A stretch of 64,000 bases of DNA from Pedobacter caeni (GTDB taxonomy: Bacteria > Bacteroidota > Bacteroidia > Sphingobacteriales > Sphingobacteriaceae), in contig NZ_FQUQ01000006.1 of assembly GCF_900129215.1 (NCBI RefSeq), positions 313,032 through 377,031 on the forward strand, read 5' to 3'. The notes beneath the pieces are model-generated. The model worked only from the letters and a program-made list of their open reading frames with translations, was not told the DNA's origin and did not search any database. Within the stretch, counting starts at the first letter, position 1. Every line of letters starts with the position of its first letter. Below are positions 8,617 through 17,406 of this stretch, one piece after another. The translations under genes and the position numbers were made by a program.

Positions 8617-9669
8617 ATGATGAAGTATTTTCATGTATATGCTTTGTGCCTGATGTCCGTTTTCTCCACCGGTTGTGGCCAAAACAGAACAAATGTACCA
8701 CAAGATAGCATCAGTAAGGGACATTACCCCAGGTCTCAACCTAAAGAGAATAGTGCAGGAGAGCTAGCGGTAAGACTGGCGACCACCTCCAGGGTGCCGG
8801 TAAGTATGGTCCGAAATGTCAAACCAGCCAGAAACGGAGACATTTTGATTGCTTCTTACCTGGGCGTGTTTCGATACGATGGAACATCTTTTACCAATCT
8901 GACAAGCAGAATAAGTCCAGCTCGCTTCTCCAGCTTCTGGGATGTGCTGGAAGATAGAAAAGGGAATCTTTGGTTCGGCAGCAGGGATTCGGGTGTTTAT
9001 CATTATGATGGAAAATCCTTTCAGCATCTTAGCACAAAGAATGGGCTTGCAAGTAATACAGCTACCCATATTTATGAAGATAAAACCGGCAATATCTGGA
9101 TCGGCGCAAGCCGTTACGATGGGAAATCTTTCCGGAATTTTACTACCAAAGATCGATTTCCCAGTAACAATATCCGTTTGCTCCTTGAAGACAAAACCGG
9201 TAAGCTTTGGTTTGGTGCACAAGGAGAAGATATGTTCGTTCATGATGGAAAAACATTTACCGTTTTAAAAAACAAAGACGGCAAGACGTTTAGAAACGTT
9301 TGGTCGATCATCGAAGACAAAAATGGAAGCATTTGGTTCGGCGACACCAATGGTCTTTGGCGCTATGACGGCAGAACTTTCACCAAGGTTTCCCAGAGGG
9401 GCGCTTATGGTATTATCCAGGATAAAAAAGGGAATATCTGGACCACTGGTGCAGTAACGCAGCAACTCTGGGCACTTTCACGTTATGAGGCAAGCTCCCT
9501 ATATCATAAAATTCCCGGGGTTACAGAAATTACCTCAGGAGGACCAATGGATTTTTTGGGACTTTTGGAAGCTAATGATGGAAGTATCTGGTTTGGATCT
9601 GGAGGCGGAGTGCATCGTTATGATGGGAAAACCATCACGGATTTTAAATCAGGAAAGGACAAAAACTAA
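8617..9669 (+). CDS. Two-component-regulator-type propeller lipoprotein (orphan sensor domain)
   Basis: 350-residue lipoprotein (lipobox FSTGC, Cys20). The mature part is a series of about 40-residue Reg_prop blades with recurring signatures: EDRKGNLWFG, YDGKSF, EDKTGNIWIG, EDKNGSIWFG, and the last blade EANDGSIWFGS. The family forms a beta-propeller that senses ligands in the periplasm, usually in hybrid two-component systems. Here there are too few blades for the usual 14-blade double propeller, and no transmembrane helix, kinase or DNA-binding domain follows, so it is a free-standing surface or periplasmic propeller. Its close coupling to the upstream serine hydrolase suggests a joint role, which is inference. 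Confidence 0.85.
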   Translation: MMKYFHVYALCLMSVFSTGCGQNRTNVPQDSISKGHYPRSQPKENSAGELAVRLATTSRVPVSMVRNVKPARNGDILIASYLGVFRYDGTSFTNLTSRISPARFSSFWDVLEDRKGNLWFGSRDSGVYHYDGKSFQHLSTKNGLASNTATHIYEDKTGNIWIGASRYDGKSFRNFTTKDRFPSNNIRLLLEDKTGKLWFGAQGEDMFVHDGKTFTVLKNKDGKTFRNVWSIIEDKNGSIWFGDTNGLWRYDGRTFTKVSQRGAYGIIQDKKGNIWTTGAVTQQLWALSRYEASSLYHKIPGVTEITSGGPMDFLGLLEANDGSIWFGSGGGVHRYDGKTITDFKSGKDKN

Positions 9670-9701
9670 CAGGTAAAGTGCAAAATCCAAAAAACAGAGG
9701 C

Positions 9702-9736
9702 AAAAAAAAACTGCCTTCTTGAGAGAGGGCAGTTTT
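9702..9736 (-). terminator. Rho-independent terminator of the cold-shock gene
   Basis: A 9-bp perfect stem (AAAACTGCC at 9707-9715, GGCAGTTTT at 9728-9736) with a 12-base loop. On the minus strand it is followed directly by a run of nine T residues (9702-9710), the classic intrinsic terminator layout, and it ends the transcript of the csp gene about 20 bases after its stop. It may also slow read-through from the rightward propeller gene. Confidence 0.85.
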
Positions 9737-9757
9737 CACAATTTATATTGAGGAAAT

Positions 9758-9949
9758 TTAAATCACCTTAACATTTACTGCATTAAGACCTTTACGGCCT
9801 TCTTCAACATCATAAGAAACTTTATCGTTCTCACGGATGTCGGCTAATAAGCCAGTTGAATGAACAAAGATTTCACTTTCGCCCGAGTTTGGAACGATGA
9901 ATCCGAAACCTTTAGTTTCATTAAAAAATTTTACTACTCCTTCTTGCAT
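9758..9949 (-). CDS. Cold-shock domain protein (CspA family)
   Basis: 63-residue single OB-fold protein that binds single-stranded RNA/DNA and acts as an RNA chaperone. Both nucleic-acid motifs are present: RNP1 as KGFGFI (residues 13-18) and RNP2 as IFVHS (residues 27-31). The length is the usual one for the family. The gene is a single-gene transcript: it has its own -7 promoter element about 25 bases upstream and an intrinsic terminator immediately downstream. The short leader (about 20 bases) leaves no room for the long cold-sensing 5' UTR of E. coli cspA. Confidence 0.95.
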   Translation of the reverse strand: MQEGVVKFFNETKGFGFIVPNSGESEIFVHSTGLLADIRENDKVSYDVEEGRKGLNAVNVKVI

Positions 9950-9974
9950 TGTATTTTTTATTATAATTAAAGTA

Positions 9975-9982
9975 CAAATGTA
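9975..9982 (-). promoter_or_regulatory. TAnnTTTG -7 element of the csp gene
   Basis: On the minus strand the sequence reads TACATTTG, a perfect match to the Bacteroidota -7 consensus TAnnTTTG, 25 bases before the csp ATG. No well-spaced TTTG -33 element is seen; a TTG lies closer than usual. Confidence 0.5.
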
Positions 9983-10027
9983 ATTATAAATAATTGCAAT
10001 TCAGTTATTTCAAAAAATATAATTTCT

Positions 10028-12559
10028 TTAGTACCTGAACTTCATCGTGATATAAGGGTAATAGCCTTCTTTTGAATGCGCCAATTGCGCCTGGATTACG
10101 GTAAGAATGGCCGGAGCATAGTAAAGTCCTCCCCCATAGCTGTAATGCCAGACATCAGAATGGTCGTTCTTTTCCCAAACCCTTCCCGTATCAAAGAAGG
10201 CGGTCAGGCCAAACTGACCCGGCAAAATGTATCCACCAACATTCGCCACCTTCGCCCTCAGCTCCAGGTTATTATACAACATGTGTTGTCCGCCATAACG
10301 GAAAGAACGGAAACCAAGCATATTTCCTTGTCCGCCGAGAAAATGAGATTGATAAAAAGCCTGCTTTCCAAAGGTCAGTCCCCCACCGATGCGGTCGGTC
10401 AGGGTGAATCGCCTGCCTCCACCTAAACGGTGATAAACCGCATAACTTCCCTGCAACTGAACGGATGCTTCCGAAGCGTTATTCAATCCCGTATAAGCCT
10501 TTAATTTTGTTTCTAAAAAACTTCCTGAAGAGGGCAGCACATCATTATTCCTTGTATTCCGGGTAAAACCCAGCGCCAGTCCGGCATATAACTTATCCTG
10601 ATCAATGGAGGCACTATCCGGAGAATGTAACAGTGCGGTATTGCTAATGAAGCGGTCCGCATTGTCATGCCTGTTGAAGCGGTAATACTGAAACGATGGT
10701 CCTGCTGTCCAGACGGTTTTGCTTCCCCTCCACCTCAATGCCGGATCCAGTTCATACAAACTGAATCTGGCCCTGTAATACTTAATGTGTTCCCCATCTT
10801 TATTATAAGGTGTTTCATTTCCAAGTCCAAAGAAGTTTTGGGAATTTTCAGGTGCAAAGGCAGTAGCCTGTAAAACGATATCGGCCTTTCCCAATGCCTG
10901 GAACCATTCGCCGGAATACCTGAAACTAAAGGCATTGCTTTTAAAAGAATGAAGGAAAGAAAAGGAATGGATATTTCCAAAAGGCAATTTCCTGAAGCCC
11001 GGACTCATCATTTTAAAGGATAAACCAAGAGAAAGCCCGTCATCAGCATTAAACCCTGCATTGAGTAAGGTCATTTTCCTCCTGTAAAGGTCTGTCGCTA
11101 CGTAATGGGTATTATTGGTATCGTTGTCAATATGTTTGCTTAACCTGGATTCTGCTCCTGAATAGGTAATTCCGCTTTCCATTCCATAAAATGGCACCAC
11201 CCGTTTCGAATTCAGGACATCATAATGTTTGTTTCCCTCTCCGCCGACGATGCGCAGTTTGATATCGGATGTTTTGTTGTTCAGCGTAAGGCTGTCATTT
11301 CCATCTCTCACATACAACCTGATTTCTTTGGTTACCGAAGGATCATAGGCCCTGCTGAAGATCAGGTCTTTCAGTTTGCCATCTTTGGCGATCTTATGCA
11401 TCGTCACCGTCAATCCTTTATTTTCGTTATCACTTACGTTGATCAGTTCATTTTTATTGCTTCCCTGAATGTCTACGATCCTGTTGATGAAATGGTAATA
11501 GGTATTCATCATTTCAGGCAAGTGTGTTCTTCTTTCTTTCAATTGAGCAAGCAACTGATCATGGCGGAGGGAGTAACCCGGCTCCGGTAATTTTTTCAAA
11601 GCTTTTTCAAAAACTTCATCGGTCATGGAAGCGCAGAATTCTTTTACAATGGCATTCCATTGCGCCTCATCGATCTGTCCGAAGATCCGGTTATAAGTAC
11701 TTCTTCCTTCCCAGAAAAACCAGTTGATGTTCTGAAGGTTCCGCTCATAGCCCTGGATCATTGGTAACAACCAGGAAGCCTGCGCAAATTTCGGGATCAG
11801 TCCCTGTGATAAATAAAAGACCTGATCACGGTCTCTTGGTACGACCACATATTTTAAGCCGGTATCTGTTTTCTGAGGAATCCACCTCCACTGGTCTTCG
11901 TGTCTGTCCCAATCGCCAAGCAGGGCGTCTAATGCTTTTGCTTTTAATAATAAAGGCGCATTTACGCTGTTGTCGTTATTGTCGTTTAACTTCTTCAGCA
12001 TCTTTTCCGTATTGTCGGTATCGCCGGCGGGCTCTCTTTCTTCCAGCAGACAAAGGCTGTTCTCAAATACTTCTGCATATTCACCGAGTACCGCATCCGG
12101 AACTACCCATCCAATCATCGGCTCACTATGGGGAATTCCTGCAGCTTTGGCAAAGACAGGCACCACCAACGCAGAAAATGGTTGCTGTGCAGACATGTTA
12201 TCTTTGATGATGTCTTTTGCAAAAGTCTGTCTGAGTTCTACCGGCAAAAGGACTTCCGGGTATTTTTCTACTGTTCTCAATACCCATTCTTTTCCTTGTT
12301 TGTCTTCCAGCCTTAATGAATGGGTCTGATTTCCTCCTCCTCTTTTAATCGGCGTTAAACCGCCTTTGATCTGCGAGAGCCTGATGACCGGCACTTTGGT
12401 TTCGGCTGCATATTCTTTGCGGTAATTTTCGCCAAAAAGAAAACGGTGAAACTTACCTACTTTATCATAATCAGGATAGATCCTGATTTTCAGGGAATCC
12501 TGCGCCTGAGTGGTCAGGCCCCATAATAATAAAGCAGGAAAGAGCATATACTTATTCAT
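10028..12559 (-). CDS. BamA/TamA-type beta-barrel protein with N-terminal kinase-like region
   Basis: 843 residues from the ATG at 12559, chosen over an upstream ATG at 12598 because it directly begins a good signal peptide (MNKYMLFPALLLWG.. TTQAQ). The C-terminal part, roughly residue 480 on, is a surface-antigen (Bac_surface_Ag, Omp85-like) beta-barrel: aromatic/Gly alternation, FLGGQGNMLGFRSFRYGG, and a final Phe-Arg-Tyr. The middle, residues about 60-300, is unusual: VLRTVEK (93-99), LLGDWDRHEDQW (about 214-224) and VVVPRDRDQVF (238-248) resemble the ATP-binding lysine, catalytic loop and metal-binding Asp of atypical kinases such as Fam20C/HipA. In many Bacteroidota a similar region is joined to a metallophosphoesterase; none is present here. 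The kinase reading is inference. Confidence 0.8.
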   Translation of the reverse strand: MNKYMLFPALLLWGLTTQAQDSLKIRIYPDYDKVGKFHRFLFGENYRKEYAAETKVPVIRLSQIKGGLTPIKRGGGNQTHSLRLEDKQGKEWVLRTVEKYPEVLLPVELRQTFAKDIIKDNMSAQQPFSALVVPVFAKAAGIPHSEPMIGWVVPDAVLGEYAEVFENSLCLLEEREPAGDTDNTEKMLKKLNDNNDNSVNAPLLLKAKALDALLGDWDRHEDQWRWIPQKTDTGLKYVVVPRDRDQVFYLSQGLIPKFAQASWLLPMIQGYERNLQNINWFFWEGRSTYNRIFGQIDEAQWNAIVKEFCASMTDEVFEKALKKLPEPGYSLRHDQLLAQLKERRTHLPEMMNTYYHFINRIVDIQGSNKNELINVSDNENKGLTVTMHKIAKDGKLKDLIFSRAYDPSVTKEIRLYVRDGNDSLTLNNKTSDIKLRIVGGEGNKHYDVLNSKRVVPFYGMESGITYSGAESRLSKHIDNDTNNTHYVATDLYRRKMTLLNAGFNADDGLSLGLSFKMMSPGFRKLPFGNIHSFSFLHSFKSNAFSFRYSGEWFQALGKADIVLQATAFAPENSQNFFGLGNETPYNKDGEHIKYYRARFSLYELDPALRWRGSKTVWTAGPSFQYYRFNRHDNADRFISNTALLHSPDSASIDQDKLYAGLALGFTRNTRNNDVLPSSGSFLETKLKAYTGLNNASEASVQLQGSYAVYHRLGGGRRFTLTDRIGGGLTFGKQAFYQSHFLGGQGNMLGFRSFRYGGQHMLYNNLELRAKVANVGGYILPGQFGLTAFFDTGRVWEKNDHSDVWHYSYGGGLYYAPAILTVIQAQLAHSKEGYYPYITMKFRY

Positions 12560-12944
12560 CTTATACCTTTTTAAATTGTCTGGAGATCCAGACAGCAATG
12601 ATCCATTCCATATTTACTCCTTCTTTTTATCAATGATAAAGGTAATCCATAAAGCCCGAAAACCCCATTGATATATGGTAAGAAATATAGCAATTTGTTT
12701 ATTAAAATCAGCTACTGAATACCAGCTGTCTGAGAATGAACAAAAAAAACAATTGAAGCGTCCCGGGACTTTACGATATTGTTGTGGGATATGAAATAAG
12801 CACTTGTTTATTTCCATAAACGTAGTTATATTAAACAAGTAGTTCGGGGGGACTAAAAATTTGTAGGGGCAAAATATGTTACAGGCATAAGATAGGACTA
12901 ACAGGGAGATCCTTTGTCTTGTTTAACACCAACAATTTCAGGAT
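12560..12944. other. Divergent intergenic region
   Basis: 385 bases between two divergently transcribed genes. A 74-codon leftward ORF at 12614-12838 lacks any recognisable domain, signal or ribosome site and I judge it spurious. I see no full TAnnTTTG element or inverted repeat; promoters for both flanking genes are presumably here. Confidence 0.5.
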
Positions 12945-13634
12945 ATGGAACCAGAAGAACTGCACCGGGAGATTTCAAAAACTCCACATTGTCCAATTAT
13001 GGACCCCGAATTGGTATCGGTACTTACCGACCTTTGTTTTCAGAAAGAAAACATCAATCCCTCCGACCTCCTTTTCGTTTTTGGATCCAACGTGAAACAT
13101 AAAGAAATTGCGGGTATCATCGCTGATCTTTTAGATACAGAGATCATCGATAAGGTAATTATTACGGGTGGAGTGGCAAATTTTGGCGGTTCTTACTACC
13201 ACCATAAACCGGAATCTGAAAGCATCATGTCTTTCATTCCTGAGAAAAAATACAAAGACAAGCAGATTGTTCTCGAAACTGTTTCCAAAAACACACTGGA
13301 AAATGTAGTAGAAGCAAGGAAAGTCTTTTGTTTTGATCAGGTAAAGACGATCACTTTTATTTCACATTCCTATGCTTCTACCAGGGCAGCCCTAACCTTA
13401 AAGCGGTTCTTTCCGGAGGTCACCCTTTATTGTATCCCCTTTCCTTTACCTTCTGATCAGCAGGAATTCCCCGTCAACAGGCAGTTATGGTCCAAAACCA
13501 AGTACGGACAGAGCCTGGTACTGGGGGAATACCTCCGCCTGATTACCTATGGTAAACGAGGAGAATTCCCTATTGAAGATATACAGGCCCTTTTGAACCA
13601 GGTTCATGACCATCTGATGATTAAAGACAGTTAG
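12945..13634 (+). CDS. YdcF/ElyC/SanA family protein (DUF218)
   Basis: 229 residues, no signal peptide. The DUF218 core is visible: DLLFVFGSN near residues 42-50, VIITGG near 73-78, a conserved acidic/Asn segment ETVSKNTLENVVEA near 109-122, and ITFISHSYASTRAALTLKRF near 132-151. Members bind nucleotides or S-adenosylmethionine or act in envelope precursor metabolism (ElyC, SanA); the exact role of the soluble YdcF type is unknown. The 3' end overlaps the convergent CocE-type gene by four bases (13631-13634), so the two transcripts must collide. Confidence 0.8.
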   Translation: MEPEELHREISKTPHCPIMDPELVSVLTDLCFQKENINPSDLLFVFGSNVKHKEIAGIIADLLDTEIIDKVIITGGVANFGGSYYHHKPESESIMSFIPEKKYKDKQIVLETVSKNTLENVVEARKVFCFDQVKTITFISHSYASTRAALTLKRFFPEVTLYCIPFPLPSDQQEFPVNRQLWSKTKYGQSLVLGEYLRLITYGKRGEFPIEDIQALLNQVHDHLMIKDS

Positions 13635-15385
13635 TATTTCCAGACCGGAATGTCTACATAACTGTCATTGTACCATTTGATCTTTAAAGGGACTTTTGCA
13701 TCGGTAATGCTTTCTTCACTGACGTCCTTTCCTGTACCATAATTGATTTGGGCAAAAGGATTTTTATTGATGTCGAGCATCACCAGCAAACGGCTCCCTT
13801 TGCTCAAATGCCTGCTAAACATACGTGTACTGGAAAAGGGGATGGAACTGATTTCCCCTTCTTTCAGCAGGTTTCTGTGGGTCATATCTTTGGCATAGCT
13901 GGCACGTCCTAAAAAGTAAGACAAGTGAAAATAGGTCCCATCAGGCAGGAGTTCATACAGCACCAGACCAACATCCATGTCTTTTTTATTGATACTCGCT
14001 TTCAGCAATCCACTGAATATCCCGTCTACAGATACCTCTTCTTCAAAAGGATCAGAAATAAAATACAAACCCGTAGACCGATCCAGTTCCTTACGGACAA
14101 TCGGATAAGGATAATAATCGTTGTTGGTTCCTTTTCTGTCTGCAAAATCTACTTCCTGGGATAAGAAGCCCTTACTTTTCATCTTTTGTTTACTGAGCAC
14201 CTGGTTTTCTCCTGATTTCTGGCCAGTCAGGTATAAGCGGAGCACCTGGTTGTTCATTTTATCAATGGCCGGAGCATGTTTCCATTTATTGGCGCCCATC
14301 ACTTCATAATTGATTTTATCTTTCAGCAAAGCGGGTTTGGGCCCTCCTTTTAAGACATAATCCATCCATTCATACGTGATCTGACGCGTATTGATCAGCG
14401 CCACAGGATCTACCTTATAATCCCGCAATTCCGGAAAACCGCCCTTCTGTGCACCAAAATGATCATAGGGGCCAATGATCAGGTAGTGATTTGCATTCTT
14501 ATTGTACTTGTAATGTTCTTTAAAATAACGAAGCGCAGAGATTTGTCCATCGTCATAATATCCGGTTACCGACAATACCGGGATATTGATTTTGGCAAAA
14601 TCCTCTTGCCAGGGCACCATGTTCTGCCAGTATTCATCGTAAGAAGGATGCTGGAGCCAGCGCTGTAACAATGGGTTTTGTCGTCCCTCAATGCTGTCTA
14701 TTTTACGGTAAGCAACACCGCTATGGTACCAGTTGAACTGCATGTCGTTCCAGTGTTTTCTATCATAATATCCGGTCTCGTCCAGGTATTTATTATTGCC
14801 GACATAAAATCCCCATCCATAATTTGCATTCAGGAACACGTTGTTTTCCATCGGCAACCCGAATCCGGGGATGGCAGCCACGTATGGCACAATTGTTTTT
14901 AGCGCAGGGTGCAGCTGTTTGGTAGCCGCCCATGCGGCAAATCCGGAATAACTGCCACCATAGATGGCCACCCGGCCATCCGTCCAGGGGTGTTTACTGA
15001 TCCAATCAACTGCTCCGTTCACATCTGTTGATTCTTTTTCATAAGGATTGATGACATCCGGGCTCAATGCTTTCCCTCTGGAATTGACCACTACCCCGAT
15101 ATAACCATGGTCTGCCGAGCGTTTTGCCTCTGCAAGGTTATCGTCATGATCTGCATAAATGGTAAAAAATAAAGCCGCAGGCGCTGTACTGTTCAGCCCT
15201 TTTTTACGGACGACCATCGCCGAGAGGCTGATCGCCTCCTTGGTTTTGATCAGCACACTATCCTGGATATCATACGCTTGAACACCTGCGTCAGGTGTTT
15301 TTCCAGGGGCAAGAGCTTTTGGTTCCTGCCCGAAAGCATAGGCACAGAGCCCCATGCAAACCAAAATTAAATGGATTGTTTTCAT
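13631..15385 (-). CDS. CocE/NonD family hydrolase (X-Pro dipeptidyl-peptidase S15 type)
   Basis: 584-residue exported alpha/beta-hydrolase; signal peptide ends near CAYAFGQ (residue 20). The catalytic domain has VNSRGKALSPD, then the nucleophile motif IYGGSYSGF (Ser145), then the cap, and PYDHFG supplying the probable catalytic His. The C-terminal third (about 360-584) is the jelly-roll domain typical of the CocE/X-Pro-DAP C-terminal region. Known relatives hydrolyse alpha-amino acid esters, cocaine-like esters, beta-lactam acyl groups, or X-Pro peptides. It is probably periplasmic. A 35-base gap separates it from the downstream end of the LytTR regulator gene upstream, so read-through from that operon is possible. 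Confidence 0.85.
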   Translation of the reverse strand: MKTIHLILVCMGLCAYAFGQEPKALAPGKTPDAGVQAYDIQDSVLIKTKEAISLSAMVVRKKGLNSTAPAALFFTIYADHDDNLAEAKRSADHGYIGVVVNSRGKALSPDVINPYEKESTDVNGAVDWISKHPWTDGRVAIYGGSYSGFAAWAATKQLHPALKTIVPYVAAIPGFGLPMENNVFLNANYGWGFYVGNNKYLDETGYYDRKHWNDMQFNWYHSGVAYRKIDSIEGRQNPLLQRWLQHPSYDEYWQNMVPWQEDFAKINIPVLSVTGYYDDGQISALRYFKEHYKYNKNANHYLIIGPYDHFGAQKGGFPELRDYKVDPVALINTRQITYEWMDYVLKGGPKPALLKDKINYEVMGANKWKHAPAIDKMNNQVLRLYLTGQKSGENQVLSKQKMKSKGFLSQEVDFADRKGTNNDYYPYPIVRKELDRSTGLYFISDPFEEEVSVDGIFSGLLKASINKKDMDVGLVLYELLPDGTYFHLSYFLGRASYAKDMTHRNLLKEGEISSIPFSSTRMFSRHLSKGSRLLVMLDINKNPFAQINYGTGKDVSEESITDAKVPLKIKWYNDSYVDIPVWKY

Positions 15386-15420
15386 CTTTTTGATACAATA
15401 AAATTTACGACATTGAGGGC

Positions 15421-16140
15421 TTAAACCCCATTGATAAGTTTGAATTTAACAGACTGCCTGTCGGATACATCCAGTATTTCGCCGGTACTCAGGCCGATCC
15501 GGAGTTTTCCTTTTGGCATTGGAAAGATTTCTTTAATGTAATTGAGGTTAATGATATGGGTCCTGCTGATTCTGAAAAACATTGTTTCATCCAGCCTTTC
15601 ATTCAGTTGATTCAGGGATGTTTTCAGGAAGGCTTTCTGATCACCAAAATACAACCGGGCATAGTTGTCCATTGACTCGATCAGATAGACCTCTTTTAGC
15701 TTCACAAAATGACAACGTTCTCCATCTTTGATAAAGATAGTCCGGTCTGAACTCAGGCTGGCATTTTCCGCTTCTTTCTTCTTTCTATGTTCAGTAACCC
15801 GTTCCAATGCCTTTGCAAAACGTTCATCACGGATCGGTTTCATCAGGTAATCCAGGGCATTGACTTCGAAGGCCTGCACCGCGTACTGATCAAAAGCAGT
15901 GGTAAAAATCACTTCCGGCACTTCAGGTAAAGAAGCCAGCAACTCAAATCCGGATTCTCCCGGCATCTGGATATCTAAAAAGATCAGGTCCGGTTTCCTG
16001 CTTTGTATCTCCATCCTCGCCTCATCCGCATTTTGCGCTTCCCCAACTACTTGAAACAAGGGGTAATTCAGCAATGCCCGTTTTAGCTCCTCCCTTGCAG
16101 CGCGTTCATCATCGATAATCAGGACTCTCATTACTTTCAT
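15421..16140 (-). CDS. LytTR-family response regulator
   Basis: 239-residue cytoplasmic transcription regulator. The receiver domain has the acidic pair IIDDE (9-13), phospho-acceptor Asp56 in FLDIQMPG, a Thr switch in FTTAFDQYA, and the KP motif in DYLMKPI. The C-terminal LytTR DNA-binding domain starts near residue 135 (FIKDGERCHFVKLKEVYLIES) and includes the typical FFRISRTHIINLNYIKEI. The gene overlaps the upstream histidine kinase gene by four bases, so the two proteins are translationally coupled partners. Targets are unknown; the adjacent hydrolase and nearby GH28-SusCD-GH36 operon are candidates by position only. Confidence 0.92.
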   Translation of the reverse strand: MKVMRVLIIDDERAAREELKRALLNYPLFQVVGEAQNADEARMEIQSRKPDLIFLDIQMPGESGFELLASLPEVPEVIFTTAFDQYAVQAFEVNALDYLMKPIRDERFAKALERVTEHRKKKEAENASLSSDRTIFIKDGERCHFVKLKEVYLIESMDNYARLYFGDQKAFLKTSLNQLNERLDETMFFRISRTHIINLNYIKEIFPMPKGKLRIGLSTGEILDVSDRQSVKFKLINGV

Positions 16141-17246
16141 GCTAAAGGAATTATAATATTTGCCAATACAATCTGATGGTCGAAAGGCATCAATGCAACG
16201 CTTGCCTTACCCTCATACTGAAGCGCTAACCTTTCTTCCAGATTGCGGAGCCCCAATCCTTTACATCCTTTTTCAGGATCTAAAGTCCCCGGACTCAACA
16301 CACTGATCTGTAACTCTTCGCCTGCTTTCTTTACGCCTATCCTGATGATCCCCCCGTCCTTTTCATTTGCGATGCCATGTTTGATCGCATTTTCGACCAG
16401 CGTATGGATAGATAGCGGCGGAATCATCACCTCATCCAGTTCCTGATCTGACTCAATCCGGCTTTCCATCCGCGCTCCAAACCTGAGTTTCTCCAGTTCC
16501 AGGTAATCCTTCACCAGACTCAGTTCGTCTTTTATCGGGATCAGGAGTACCTGGTTCCGGTAAAGAGAGATCCGCAACAACTCCGACAGCAGGTCAATTC
16601 CACGCCTGGCCGCTTTAGGATCATCGATGACCAATGCTTTGATGTTGTTCAACGAATTAAATAAGAAATGCGGGTTGAGTTGTGCAGAGAGGTTGATCAG
16701 CTGTGTTTCTTTCGCCGCAAGAACAAGTGCAGCATTTTCTTTTGTGGCCCGGATTTCCCGTTTCGCATATAAATAAAGATGGTAGGCCAACACCCAGATC
16801 GACATCAGACGCAAGCCTGTCATAAAAATGTTCAGGCCATTATAAGTCAAAAACATTTTGAAGGAAACTGTCATCTCTGCAGGATATATTTTTACAGAGC
16901 TATCTTTTGGAAAGAAATAATACGCATTGATGAGGTACAGCTTCCCACAAATCAGGATCATGTATAAAAATGCCATCAGCACAATTGCCGGAATGATGTA
17001 CCAGATCAGGCGGCTCGTTGCCAGCTCTCCCCATTGGTTCTTTTTAGCAATGCTCCGGTAAATATGCGTCAATGCTATCCCTATAACAACATCGAATATA
17101 AAATGGATCAGTCCGGCGGTCAGGTCAAATACACGGCTCATGAACAAGGCGGTGAACAACCAGTACAACGAAGCAAGAGACCAGCCGATGAGCTGACATT
17201 TCCAGTAAAGGCTAAGTTTGTTGCTATGATTGTAATGCTTTTCCAT
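16137..17246 (-). CDS. LytS/YehU-type sensor histidine kinase
   Basis: 369-residue membrane kinase. About four transmembrane helices occupy residues 15-160 (for example WSLASLYWLFTALFM, WYIIPAIVLMAFLYMILIC). A short coiled linker leads to the His_kinase domain: phospho-acceptor His193 in QLNPHFLFNSLNN, followed by the ATPase domain with IPPLSIHTLVENAIKHGI (N box) and GLGLRNLEERL (G box). There is no large extracellular sensor domain, so the signal is probably sensed in or near the membrane. It forms a two-gene operon with the LytTR regulator. A TATATTTG element lies only about 11 bases upstream of the ATG (17257-17264), which would give a nearly leaderless mRNA. Confidence 0.9.
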   Translation of the reverse strand: MEKHYNHSNKLSLYWKCQLIGWSLASLYWLFTALFMSRVFDLTAGLIHFIFDVVIGIALTHIYRSIAKKNQWGELATSRLIWYIIPAIVLMAFLYMILICGKLYLINAYYFFPKDSSVKIYPAEMTVSFKMFLTYNGLNIFMTGLRLMSIWVLAYHLYLYAKREIRATKENAALVLAAKETQLINLSAQLNPHFLFNSLNNIKALVIDDPKAARRGIDLLSELLRISLYRNQVLLIPIKDELSLVKDYLELEKLRFGARMESRIESDQELDEVMIPPLSIHTLVENAIKHGIANEKDGGIIRIGVKKAGEELQISVLSPGTLDPEKGCKGLGLRNLEERLALQYEGKASVALMPFDHQIVLANIIIPLA

Positions 17247-17406
17247 AATTCCTGAACAAATATACCAATCCGAAAACGCTAAGGAATAAAAAATACAGGA
17301 GTGCCGATAAATGGGGATAAACGCAGATTATATATTAAGAAATCAATTCTTATTTGAGGGTTTGAGGAAATCTTTGCACCTTCGTATCACACAAAACCTG
17401 AGAATT

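Noticed and set aside
8764..9243. Leftward 159-codon ORF inside the propeller gene
   Set aside because: Long only because of the repetitive blade-coding sequence; it has no recognisable domain and lies fully within a well-supported gene on the other strand.
12614..12838. Leftward 74-codon ORF between two divergent genes
   Set aside because: Low-complexity, Cys/Phe-rich product with no family, no ribosome site and no conserved partner; more likely intergenic.
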